A stretch of 43,114 nucleotides of DNA from an uncultured Eggerthellaceae bacterium (lineage in GTDB: Bacteria; Actinomycetota; Coriobacteriia; Coriobacteriales; Eggerthellaceae). The stretch lies in assembly GCA_910580205.1 (NCBI GenBank), contig CAJTVP010000016.1, positions 1-43,114 of the forward strand, given 5' to 3'. The position numbers and the translations under genes are program-made. Under the pieces are notes generated by a model, which worked only from the letters and a program-made list of their open reading frames with translations, had not been told where the DNA came from and searched no databases. The stretch's first letter is position 1, and every line of letters begins with the position of its first letter. Shown piece after piece: positions 33,701-40,767 of this stretch.

Positions 33701-35318
33701 TGAATACATCGTGGATGCAGCGGCGGTGCTGGGGAAGCACGCACGCCCACTGTGGTTGCCGCCGATTCCCGCTCATCTTGTTTTGGAAGAGATCGAGGCT
33801 GAGTTTGGGTGGGAAGCCCATGATGATCAGAGGCTGGAGCCAGCCATCGGCCTCTATGATGACCCCGCCGAACAGGCCCAAGGTTTGCTTTCGTTGCCGA
33901 TGATGGAAGAAGGCAATGCGGTCATCTATGGAAGCGCTGATGCTGGCGTTGAGCAAGCGATCCGAACAGCCGTGTTCTCGGCGTTGCGGAGCCATTCCGC
34001 GCGCACGTTGCACAGTTATCTGTTGGATTTCGGCAGCGGGTCTTTAGCCGCATTCGCGGACGCTCCCCAAGTCGGAGACGTTGTGCTGACGGGTGAAGAT
34101 GAGAAGGTTCGCCGTTTCTTCGCGTGCATGAAGGACCTCGTCGCCCGAAGACGTGCGCTGTTCGCGCCCTATGGAGGTTCATTCACCCGCTATCGCACTC
34201 AAAGCGAAGGATGCCCGGCGATCCTCGTCATCCTCAACGGAGTCGGGGCCTTCTTGGAGGCGTATCCGGAATACGAGGAGGATCTCACCGATCTTGCGCG
34301 GGATTCGCTTCAAGCGGGCATCTTCCTGATCCTGGTTGGAGAGTCTCCTCATGCGGTCAGGATGCGGATGAGAGGTTTCTTCCGTCAGGTCATCGCGTGC
34401 GATCTTCCCGATCCGGCTGACCTTGTCATGTTGTTCGGTTCGCTGCATGGGATGGCGGCGCCTCATGGCTATGGACGCGGTCTTGCGCGCAAGGACGACC
34501 GTCTCTTTGAGTTCCAGACGGCGCATCTGCGTCCGGAGAGTGAGAGCGAACATGACTTCATCATGGATGCGTGCGTTCGTTGGAGCAGGAATGATCCCTG
34601 TGGGGCAGATGCGGCTCCGGCGCTTCCGCAGGCACCCGATGGCGTTTCCGCTTCGGAGCTCGCAAGCTTTTCCGTGGGCCGGGATCAGGTTCCCTTCGGC
34701 GTGTTCGATGACACGCTCGAACCCGCAGCATTCGATTTCGGTGAGTCGGCGTTGGCGCGTTGCGTCAGCCTCAAGATGAAGACGATGGTCCCTTTCTTGC
34801 AGGAGCTCATCGCGGTGAGTGGACAAACGGCCACGCTTGATGTGGCGCTCTTGGATATGGCGCAGGTCCTGAAGGATCAACCTCAAGGCTGCGTGATCGC
34901 AACAAGAAAAGATGGTGTGGCATCCCGCTATCTCGCCTCGCTCATGACGGAAGGAGCAGAACGGAAAACGGTCATCTTCATCACGGGCATCGTGGGCTTT
35001 CTGGGTCGCTGCGCTCCAGAGCTCGCAGGGCAGGTGAAAGGTTTCATCAAGCGGCTGAACATGGGCGGAAAGATGAGGATCGTGCTGTTCGACGTCGCCG
35101 TGGATGCCACCTACGCCCATGAGGATTGGTTCCGCGCGCACCTTTCTGGACGGAACGGCCTTTGGGTGGGGCCTGGCATCACAGGGCAGAGTGCCATCAG
35201 CGTCGCCTACGACAAGCGCATATTGCCGGATGTGAAGATGGATGAGCGGATGGGCTATGCAGTCGAAGGCGGAGCCGCCCGATTGGTCCATATCGCAGGA
35301 AAAGGAGAGAAAGGATAG
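30783..35318 (+). CDS. essC: T7SS FtsK/SpoIIIE-type ATPase EssC with FHA domain
   Basis: A 1511-residue membrane ATPase, motor of type VIIb secretion. The N terminus has two FHA-like modules; the second (about 95-180) keeps VSIGRSSDNDIVY, SARH and SSNGVFLNG, so phosphothreonine binding looks possible. Two membrane helices lie near 258-280 and 286-309. The first FtsK domain has Walker A GTTGSGKS (705-712), FVLIDYKGGG and Walker B LIVIADEFAEL. The second domain's loop reads YGSADAGVEQ (about 1050), without the GKS/T, and a third C-terminal domain also lacks a proper Walker A, so only ATPase 1 looks active. The GTG at 30783 follows AGGAGATC. The adjacent kinase gene could supply the FHA ligand (inference). 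Confidence 0.95.
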   Translation: MLITIQTENDAVCTSLPEEVRGAHWLMDAQGKDVALAEAEGDQWAVSPGEGMTFASAGSGGRILISMERQSIHTIENGEDAWTLVCRPSTDGDKTTRILGFSQDREVSIGRSSDNDIVYPSEYVSARHGLLLFSQGSFSIVDLESSNGVFLNGSRIPSDALVSLQAGDVVLILGLRMTVGDRFISVNCPEDALLITDSSSFVAYEPPEAPAEGERPKRRRDLFYPALRFARSVERTRITIDPPPQNAPEDDAPLIMRVGPSLVMGFAALFSAAVSATFWMGQGSGSVLRAVPMVVMAFAMLTGSALWPVLNRRFQKRRSQAKEVQRKNAYAQYLGKVRMTMRRAAMLQKEILEENRISPQACLQAAREQDERFMARTPLHGDYLEIRLGRGDVPLEMEISFPERRFDGQEDALREVVDRFAREPHGVCDVPIGHSFIDRPFVGIVGSRGFTDGFLRNILIQICVLHAPTDVKVAVLNSAREPDPLKFTRYLPHQLSDDRTVRLYAEGLSEANAIGMTLEKLLEERRGQEGRAAGDRKPFVVIFCPSKEIYDRAKIVQDVLALHENLGFALIACAEQMHELPLQCHTIIGEAEEGAYLLRRDDPSGTKKPFMPDEPISAAEAQACVLDIARARLDVTGSDVRIPDRCSFMQLFGATSVEHLNIEKRWCQSNASVSLAAPVGMDAAGEPFVLDIHEDFHGPHGLIAGTTGSGKSEFIITYVLSMALTYPPDEVAFVLIDYKGGGLARAFDNDRFQLPHIAGTITNLDGSAIARSLVSIKSELRHRQRLFNEARELIGGDSVDISIYLDLYRQGKVSEPCPHLIVIADEFAELKQQEPAFMDELISASRIGRSLGVHLILATQKPSGVVNDQIWSNARFKASLKVADAADSMEIIKRPDAAKIIRPGRFFLLVGCNELFDQGQSGYAGAPYLPGESFEIQDKKVSCISNTGRVLLSVEPEPSPMRKAAKTQLVAAAEYIVDAAAVLGKHARPLWLPPIPAHLVLEEIEAEFGWEAHDDQRLEPAIGLYDDPAEQAQGLLSLPMMEEGNAVIYGSADAGVEQAIRTAVFSALRSHSARTLHSYLLDFGSGSLAAFADAPQVGDVVLTGEDEKVRRFFACMKDLVARRRALFAPYGGSFTRYRTQSEGCPAILVILNGVGAFLEAYPEYEEDLTDLARDSLQAGIFLILVGESPHAVRMRMRGFFRQVIACDLPDPADLVMLFGSLHGMAAPHGYGRGLARKDDRLFEFQTAHLRPESESEHDFIMDACVRWSRNDPCGADAAPALPQAPDGVSASELASFSVGRDQVPFGVFDDTLEPAAFDFGESALARCVSLKMKTMVPFLQELIAVSGQTATLDVALLDMAQVLKDQPQGCVIATRKDGVASRYLASLMTEGAERKTVIFITGIVGFLGRCAPELAGQVKGFIKRLNMGGKMRIVLFDVAVDATYAHEDWFRAHLSGRNGLWVGPGITGQSAISVAYDKRILPDVKMDERMGYAVEGGAARLVHIAGKGEKG

Positions 35319-35321
35319 AGC

Positions 35322-35636
35322 ATGATCGAAACATATGAGCGCATGCCTCTCGGATCGGTGGTGTCGCTCAAGGGGAATCCGAAGAAGTTGATGGTGATCG
35401 CTCGTGTGCCCATCGCTGACGATGACGGACGTGAATACTACGATTATGGCTTTTGCCTGTATCCGGAAGGATTGTTGGGCGACACGGTGATCTACAGCAA
35501 TCACGACCAGATCGAAGCTGTTCATTTCATTGGCTTCTCTGATGAGGAGGATGAGGAGATCCTTCGTCAGACTGAAGAAACGCTCAAAGAGCTGGATATC
35601 CGAAAGGCCCAGCCCTCCGTCATGGGTGAATGGTGA
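35322..35636 (+). CDS. DUF4176 protein (T7SS-associated)
   Basis: A 104-residue soluble protein with the DUF4176 pattern: MPLGSVVSLKGNPKKLMVIAR, then YYDYGFCLYPEGLLGDTV and a C-terminal acidic helix. DUF4176 genes occur almost only with LXG toxins and EssC loci, where they may act as targeting helpers. It starts three bases after essC and is followed six bases later by the first small helical protein, so the order matches LXG cassettes. Confidence 0.85.
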   Translation: MIETYERMPLGSVVSLKGNPKKLMVIARVPIADDDGREYYDYGFCLYPEGLLGDTVIYSNHDQIEAVHFIGFSDEEDEEILRQTEETLKELDIRKAQPSVMGEW

Positions 35637-35642
35637 ACCGCC

Positions 35643-36050
35643 ATGGATATCGCGGGACTGAGGAATCAGGCCTATGCGCTGAGCCGATCCATGGAGGAAA
35701 AGCGCGAGGGCATCAGCATGGCTTCCGATCAGATCGCCGGCATGGAGGAGGCGTTGGCTCACGCGCGGGCGGCGCGGGCCGGTGCCGATGATCTTGCGCG
35801 CAGCATCTCCTATTTCGCCCCCGTCGAATGGAGAGGGAATCACGCCGACTCGTTCTTCCGCACGATGGGAGCAGACAGCCGGGGACATCAGCGAGCTCGG
35901 GAGCTTCATGAGCGCTGCGAGGAACTGGTTCGCCAGATGGAAAGCCGCCTGTCAGGTTTGGAGCAGCGCAAGCGCGCGCTCGAGCGCGAGATCGTTCGGG
36001 ATCAACGCGCCTATGACCAGACGATGCGCCAGATCAGAAAGGCGGTGTGA
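35643..36050 (+). CDS. Small helical LXG partner, YwqH/DUF5082-like
   Basis: A 135-residue, nearly all-helical protein. Two long coiled-coil stretches flank VEWRGNHADSFF, a W-x-G turn (Trp63-Gly65) like that of WXG100-related proteins. Length and layout match DUF5082 (YwqH), which bind the LXG domain to form the export complex. No strong ribosome site is seen; the ATG is six bases after the DUF4176 stop, so coupling is likely. Confidence 0.7.
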   Translation: MDIAGLRNQAYALSRSMEEKREGISMASDQIAGMEEALAHARAARAGADDLARSISYFAPVEWRGNHADSFFRTMGADSRGHQRARELHERCEELVRQMESRLSGLEQRKRALEREIVRDQRAYDQTMRQIRKAV

Positions 36051-36051
36051 C

Positions 36052-36381
36052 GTGGCTCTAGAGATGAAGATCAATTTCAATCGCCTGAAAGAGGTCCATG
36101 GGCAGTTGGAGAAAGCGCGATTGAGGCTGGCATCCCTCACCCCTCCCGCCTCCGTTGATCCGACAGGCTCGTACGTGCTGCCAGAGTTCCGGAAGAAAGT
36201 GGAGGAGTTGATGGGCCTTATCGCAGCCTACAACAGCAGATTGGAAGAGGATTCACGGGCGCTGTATCAAACAGCTGTCGAATATGCGCATTTGGACAGC
36301 AGGGCAGCGCGGGAGTACGTGGAGAAGATCGGAGCTGGTTTGTCTGGCGCGAGCGCGGTCTCTCGGCCGGATGAGCATTGA
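36052..36381 (+). CDS. Small helical LXG partner, YwqI-like
   Basis: A 109-residue helical protein. I chose the GTG at 36052, one base after the previous stop, because AAAGGCGG lies six bases ahead; an ATG at 36064 is possible. The sequence MKINFNRLKEVHGQLEKARLRL and the C-terminal helix LYQTAVEYAHLDSRAAREYVEKIG resemble the YwqI/TIGR04197 family, the second of the two small partners in LXG cassettes. It is the third gene in the order DUF4176, DUF5082-like, this gene, LXG protein. Confidence 0.65.
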   Translation: MALEMKINFNRLKEVHGQLEKARLRLASLTPPASVDPTGSYVLPEFRKKVEELMGLIAAYNSRLEEDSRALYQTAVEYAHLDSRAAREYVEKIGAGLSGASAVSRPDEH

Positions 36382-36400
36382 TGCAGTGGAGGGGTGATGC

Positions 36401-37696
36401 ATGGGATATCACGTCAAGGCACGGAACATCGACGAAACGTATTTGGAGTACGACTCCTTCCTGGAGCAGCAAGACTCATCTCTTCTCGGTGCGCTGCAAG
36501 AGCTGAGCGAAGCCGTGCGCGCTCTCAGCGTCATGCGATCTTTTTCCGGAGAGGCCGCAACGTCGATCAAGTCCTATTTCAGCGAATACCACGGCATGAT
36601 CATCCAAGCGATCCAAGAGCTTGCCGTGCATCTTCGCTATGCCTACGCCATGAGGTATATGTCGTGGTATTGGGAGGCTCCCATATCCGAAAATGACGAA
36701 GCTGTTCTTCCTGAAGACGAGATGGTGCGAAAAGCGGACCTTGTCCGATCCCTCAGAGATGAGCGGATCAGCTCCATTCAGTCCGAGCTGGCCGCCGCAG
36801 CAGCATGCGTTCCATCGGGATTCGGATTCGCCTTTCCCCGTGTTGATGCAACCCTTGGGCCCATCAATGCGGCCTTGGACGAGGTCGTTCGGATCAGGGA
36901 AGACGTGTTGGAGCATGAAACGATCGTCGCAAGGATGTACAACGCTCCTGGCAACTTGTATGCGCTGGCAGCCAAAAGCGCGTCGAATCTCTTCGCGGAT
37001 GGAGGGGTCGCGTTCGAGATGGGCGCTTATCAGCCGGGAGATGTGGATCGGCATTCCTCAGTGCGGGAATTGCACGGCGATCTTCAGGTTCTCGCTTCAG
37101 TTCGCCAAGAGGGGGCGGAGGAATACGTCTCCATTCGAAATCAATGCATAGATCGTCAGATCATCCGTGAAGAAGGAGCGTTTCGCATTTTGGAGGAGGG
37201 GCGCTCCCAATGGGAGATGGTGGGGGTCGGCTTCGGAGCGGTCGGAGTGGTCGCAGGTGCGGCCGCTACGGTGGTATCGGGAGGTGCGGTGCCAGCGCTG
37301 TTCGCAGGAGCATCGCTGCTGAAAGGCATGGTCGACACGGCTGGCCGCATCCAAGATCTGAGGATGGGCGTCAATGCCACCACCGCTCCAGGCAAGGGAG
37401 GCGTGACGGTCGAAAGCGCTGCGGCAAGCGCATCGATGACGCTGCTCTCCAAGGCAGCATCCAAGTTCGCGGGCGGGAAGGGGCAGTCGTGGAAGACGGG
37501 CGTGAGCCGTGAGGTCAAGGGCACCGTTTCGGTGGTGGGCAATGCGTCGAAAGCGGGGCAATTGGTGGCGGACTTCAATCAGGATCGCATGCGCAAAGAA
37601 GCGCAGGGCCGATTGGAAAAGATCGAAGAGCTCAAAAAGCAGCGCTCCGCTCCGGTGACGCCCAGCGCGTTCTTGGGCTCCCATCCATCATCATGA
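36401..37696 (+). CDS. LXG-domain protein, no recognised toxin end
   Basis: A 431-residue protein. The N-terminal helical domain (about 1-210) fits LXG, with FSGEAATSIKSYFSEYHGMI and a following long helix. A glycine/alanine-rich hydrophobic segment (about 272-310, VGVVAGAAATVVSGGAVPAL) is typical of the middle of LXG proteins. The remaining 120 residues are polar, Lys/Ser-rich, end PVTPSAFLGSHPSS and show no known nuclease, NADase or lipase motif. There is no obvious immunity gene after it. Its stop overlaps the YukD-like gene (ATGA). GGAGGGG precedes the ATG. It may be a structural or scaffold LXG protein rather than a toxin. Confidence 0.75.
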   Translation: MGYHVKARNIDETYLEYDSFLEQQDSSLLGALQELSEAVRALSVMRSFSGEAATSIKSYFSEYHGMIIQAIQELAVHLRYAYAMRYMSWYWEAPISENDEAVLPEDEMVRKADLVRSLRDERISSIQSELAAAAACVPSGFGFAFPRVDATLGPINAALDEVVRIREDVLEHETIVARMYNAPGNLYALAAKSASNLFADGGVAFEMGAYQPGDVDRHSSVRELHGDLQVLASVRQEGAEEYVSIRNQCIDRQIIREEGAFRILEEGRSQWEMVGVGFGAVGVVAGAAATVVSGGAVPALFAGASLLKGMVDTAGRIQDLRMGVNATTAPGKGGVTVESAAASASMTLLSKAASKFAGGKGQSWKTGVSREVKGTVSVVGNASKAGQLVADFNQDRMRKEAQGRLEKIEELKKQRSAPVTPSAFLGSHPSS

Positions 37697-37947
37697 ACGA
37701 GCGGACGCTTCTGGGCATTCGGCTGCCTGCGACAGGGCGGACGTACGATTTCTGGGTGCCCGATGATATGCAGATGCAGGAAGTGGTGCAGCTTGTGTGC
37801 CAGGCCATGCAACGGATCGAACCGGCCTTCTTCCGCTACGACGGCAAGCAAGCGCTCATGCACATGCCGACAGGGCGCATTCTCGACCCGCATGCTTCCA
37901 TCGTGGAAATGGGGCTTTCGGATGGCGCTCTTTTCGTCGTGGTGTGA
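37693..37947 (+). CDS. esaB: YukD/EsaB-like ubiquitin-fold protein
   Basis: An 84-residue protein with beta-grasp features: RTLLGIRLPATGRTYDFWVPDDMQ, a helix EVVQLVCQAMQRI, and the end ILDPHASIVEMGLSDGALFVVV. Small ubiquitin-like proteins of this kind are standard cytoplasmic parts of type VIIb systems. It overlaps the LXG gene by four bases, and GAGGAG at its stop serves the next gene. Confidence 0.8.
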   Translation: MNERTLLGIRLPATGRTYDFWVPDDMQMQEVVQLVCQAMQRIEPAFFRYDGKQALMHMPTGRILDPHASIVEMGLSDGALFVVV

Positions 37948-37956
37948 GGAGCTGCC

Positions 37957-38691
37957 ATGAAGCTGAAAGCGAAGACGGCACGGAGGGGAGCAAAGCTTGC
38001 AGGGAGCATCCGCTGTGATGAAGGGTTCTTGTACGCCGAAGCGGAATGCGCTCGCGGCGGCAGCATCGAGACGCTCCTTCCGTTTTCATACGCTCAGACG
38101 AGGAAGGGATTCGACCTCGTGTATCACACGGGATCGTCTCAGCCGTTATCCAAGATCCTCAAAGACCCTCTTCCCGTGGAGCATTTCGAGTCGATGCTCA
38201 TCTCATTCAGAGACATGGCTCGTGCTTGCGACGAGAACGAACTTGCTCTCCAGCGCGTTTCTTTCAAGGAGGAGACGCTCTTCTATGATCCAGCTCGGTT
38301 CATTTTGCGGTTCGCGTATCTGCCCGCAGCCATTCCCTCGGATTCGACGATCGGTCCCTTGCACGCCCTTGAACGCCTTGTGGAGCGGGCGTGGCTGTCA
38401 GATGAACGGTCTCGCTCATTCAAGGCGGCGGCTCTTGACCACATCCGTCGGAGCGTTCTGTTCTCATGGATGGATTTCGAGCGCTTCTTGGGCGAACAGG
38501 GCGTGCTGCAAGAGGATGGTTGCGATCAGCCCAAGCAGGCCTTCGTGCGCCAATCGCCCCACCCGCCTGCGGACCGCGTCGGCCGATACGGGTATGACTT
38601 CATCTCCGCGGCAGCCTCCTGCGCCCAGAAGCCGCACGGCGCGCCCGAAAGCGGCTTTGATCCCTGCTACAATCCCTTCGCACGCATTTAG
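37957..38691 (+). CDS. DUF6382/EssB-like protein without membrane helix
   Basis: A 244-residue protein. The pattern of LVYHTGSSQPLSKILK, LISFRDMARACDENELALQRVSF, FYDPARFILRFAYLP and a long helix fits the DUF6382/EssB N-terminal pseudokinase fold. EssB (YukC) proteins normally continue into a membrane helix and an outer domain; here the protein ends at about the cytoplasmic part. The start is fixed by GAGGAG at the esaB stop. The last codons hold the tyrS promoter. It could be a shortened EssB that relies on another membrane partner. Confidence 0.6.
   Translation: MKLKAKTARRGAKLAGSIRCDEGFLYAEAECARGGSIETLLPFSYAQTRKGFDLVYHTGSSQPLSKILKDPLPVEHFESMLISFRDMARACDENELALQRVSFKEETLFYDPARFILRFAYLPAAIPSDSTIGPLHALERLVERAWLSDERSRSFKAAALDHIRRSVLFSWMDFERFLGEQGVLQEDGCDQPKQAFVRQSPHPPADRVGRYGYDFISAAASCAQKPHGAPESGFDPCYNPFARI
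38665..38673 (+). promoter_or_regulatory. Extended -10 promoter of tyrS
   Basis: TGCTACAAT carries a TGn extension and TACAAT hexamer inside the 3' end of the preceding gene, 28 bases before the tyrS ATG. The short leader leaves no room for a T-box. Confidence 0.5.
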
Positions 38692-38701
38692 AGGAGAGAA
38701 C

Positions 38702-39916
38702 ATGCTCGCACCAGAAGAACAGCTCCATATCATCAAATCCGGCACCGCCCAGATCGTTCCCGAAGAGGCGCTCATGAAGAAGCTCCGTCGGGGCACGCCG
38801 CTGAACGTGAAGCTGGGGGTGGACCCCACGGCGCCCGACATCCATCTGGGCCATGCGGTGCCTTTGCGCAAGCTCCGCCAGTTCCAAGACCTTGGGCATG
38901 AGGTCACGCTCATCATCGGTGACGGGACCGCGCTCATCGGGGACCCTTCCGGGCGCAACACCACGCGGCCGCAGCTGTCTCGCGCACAGATCGAGCAGAA
39001 CGCGCAGACCTACGTGGATCAGGCGTTCAAGGTGCTCGATCCTGAGAAGACCACGCTGCGTTACAACTCTGAATGGATCCTTGACTTGGATATGGAGGGT
39101 CTGCTCAAGCTGCTCGCGAACTTCACCGTGGCGCGCATCTTGGAGCGGGACGACTTCCACAACCGCTACACCTCCGGCCAACCCATCAGCTTGCATGAGT
39201 TCCTGTATCCGGTCATGCAGGCCTACGACTCGGTCGTCATCAAGGCGGACGTGGAGTTGGGCGGCACCGACCAGCTGTTCAATCTCCTCGCCGGGCGCGA
39301 ACTCATGGAGAAGCTGGATATGGAACCGCAGGTGTGCCTGACGCTGCCGCTGCTGGAAGGCACGGACGGCACGCTCAAGATGTCGAAGTCGTACAAGAAC
39401 TACATCGGGCTCACGGATTCACCGGAAGACATCTTCGGGAAGACCATGTCCATCCCTGATGAGCTGATGGTGAAGTACTTCCGTCTGGCATCTGACCTGC
39501 CCGTGACGGAGATCGATGAGATAGAGCAGGGGCTTGCGAACGACGGGCTGCATCCGAACAAGGTCAAGCGCCAGCTGGCTCGCAACCTGGTGGAGCTGTA
39601 CTACGATGCGGATGCCGCAGCGGCCGCGGAGGAGCATTTCGACAAGGTGTTCAAGGCCCATGAAGTGCCTGATGACATTCCCGTGTTCGAAGGCGATCTG
39701 CCGCTGAATGATGACGGCGAAGTGTATCTGGCGGCGTTTTTGCACAGCGCCGGTTTGGCGAACAGCGCAGGAGAGGCTCGCAGGCTCATCGATGGCGGTG
39801 GCGTCAAAGTGAATGATGTGGCTGTGGCCGCGAAGCGCTACAACATGGCTCCGGAAAAGCTCAAGGGCGCGGTCATCAAAGTGGGGAAGCGTCATTTCTT
39901 GAAGATCAAGGAATAG
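38702..39916 (+). CDS. tyrS: Tyrosyl-tRNA synthetase
   Basis: A 404-residue class I synthetase of the TyrZ type. It has the HIGH-equivalent HLGH (48-51), the KMSKS loop itself (226-230), tyrosine-pocket motif GGTDQLFN, and a C-terminal S4 domain (about 340-404, AGEARRLIDGGGVKVND). The ATG follows AGAGGAGAG. It begins ten bases after the DUF6382-like gene and marks the return to housekeeping genes. Confidence 0.96.
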   Translation: MLAPEEQLHIIKSGTAQIVPEEALMKKLRRGTPLNVKLGVDPTAPDIHLGHAVPLRKLRQFQDLGHEVTLIIGDGTALIGDPSGRNTTRPQLSRAQIEQNAQTYVDQAFKVLDPEKTTLRYNSEWILDLDMEGLLKLLANFTVARILERDDFHNRYTSGQPISLHEFLYPVMQAYDSVVIKADVELGGTDQLFNLLAGRELMEKLDMEPQVCLTLPLLEGTDGTLKMSKSYKNYIGLTDSPEDIFGKTMSIPDELMVKYFRLASDLPVTEIDEIEQGLANDGLHPNKVKRQLARNLVELYYDADAAAAAEEHFDKVFKAHEVPDDIPVFEGDLPLNDDGEVYLAAFLHSAGLANSAGEARRLIDGGGVKVNDVAVAAKRYNMAPEKLKGAVIKVGKRHFLKIKE

Positions 39917-40003
39917 CCGGCTTCATCCGTTTTGGTGTGATTCGCATGGTGCAATACGTGTTCATTCGGTGACAGGTGCTCATTGTGCCTGTGCAAGGAT
40001 AGA

Positions 40004-40043
40004 GGCGCTCCTTACACTACGGAAAACGAGCGAAAGGAGCGCC
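40004..40043 (+). promoter_or_regulatory. Hairpin that sequesters the ribosome site
   Basis: GGCGCTCCTT (40004-40013) pairs perfectly with AAGGAGCGCC (40034-40043), loop 20 nt. The right arm contains the AAGGAG ribosome site and ends one base before the ATG at 40045. In the closed form the start would be hidden, so translation of the DUF4230 gene may respond to temperature, a protein or a small RNA. A further inverted repeat ACAGG/CCTGT (39972-39976, 39988-39992) lies upstream. Confidence 0.6.
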
Positions 40044-40044
40044 C

Positions 40045-40671
40045 ATGTCAGTGAAAACTCCTGTCAAACGCATGCAGTACGCTTTGATCGGGCTTGTCGT
40101 GGGTTTGGTGGTCGGCATCGGCGGGGTGCTGGTCGTGCAGAACATGAACAACTCCAACGGCAGCGCCAACGTGCAGCCCTCGGTCGTGTTCGATCGCATC
40201 GTGCAGAAAAGCGAGCTGGTGAGCGCGTCTCAGCAATACAACATCACGGATAAATCCGAGCAGCCCGCGGCCACGTTCTTCGACCTGTTCGACATCCCCT
40301 TCACGGATACGAGCTTCTGGTACCGCTACGTGGGGACGATCAAGGCTGGCGTGGATCTTGAGACGGCTGAGTTCTCTCAAGACGGCGACGTCCTCACGGT
40401 GACGCTGGATCAGCCCTTCATCATCTCGAACACGCCAGATATGGAGGCGTCCGGGGTGTTGGAGGAGAACAACAACCTCTTCGCGAAGATCCCCCTTTCC
40501 AAGGTGGATGAGTTCCAGCGCCAATGCATCCAGACCAGCGAGGCTGGCGCCATTGATGGTGGCTTGCTGGATGAGGCCCGAGCGAACGCGGAGCAGGACA
40601 TCAAGGATATGTTCAACGCCGCATTGGGGAACGCCTACACGGTCCAGTTCGCCTGGCGCACAGCTGAGTGA
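40045..40671 (+). CDS. DUF4230 membrane-anchored protein
   Basis: A 208-residue protein with one N-terminal membrane helix (about 12-31, ALIGLVVGLVVGIGGVLVV) and an outer DUF4230 domain containing SELVSASQQYNITDKSE, GTIKAGVDLETAEF and TVTLDQPFIISNTPDME. The family's role is unknown; members are thought to face the outside of the membrane. The start is clear (AAGGAG) but buried in a hairpin. It is followed by the parvulin-type gene. Confidence 0.85.
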   Translation: MSVKTPVKRMQYALIGLVVGLVVGIGGVLVVQNMNNSNGSANVQPSVVFDRIVQKSELVSASQQYNITDKSEQPAATFFDLFDIPFTDTSFWYRYVGTIKAGVDLETAEFSQDGDVLTVTLDQPFIISNTPDMEASGVLEENNNLFAKIPLSKVDEFQRQCIQTSEAGAIDGGLLDEARANAEQDIKDMFNAALGNAYTVQFAWRTAE

Positions 40672-40767
40672 GAGCTCTGCGAGGACGAGGATCAGATAGC
40701 AAGCATTTTTTGTGAGCGGCTTTTCCCTCTGTTCGCGATGTGCGAGAATGTCGGAGAATGACGCTAT

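Noticed and set aside
34179..35909. 576-codon minus-strand frame across essC and neighbours
   Set aside because: Shadow of essC, DUF4176 and the next gene, with His/Arg-rich low-quality composition and no domain.
38691..38702. T-box or other tRNA-sensing leader for tyrS
   Set aside because: Only ten bases separate the genes and the likely promoter is inside the upstream gene, leaving no room for one.
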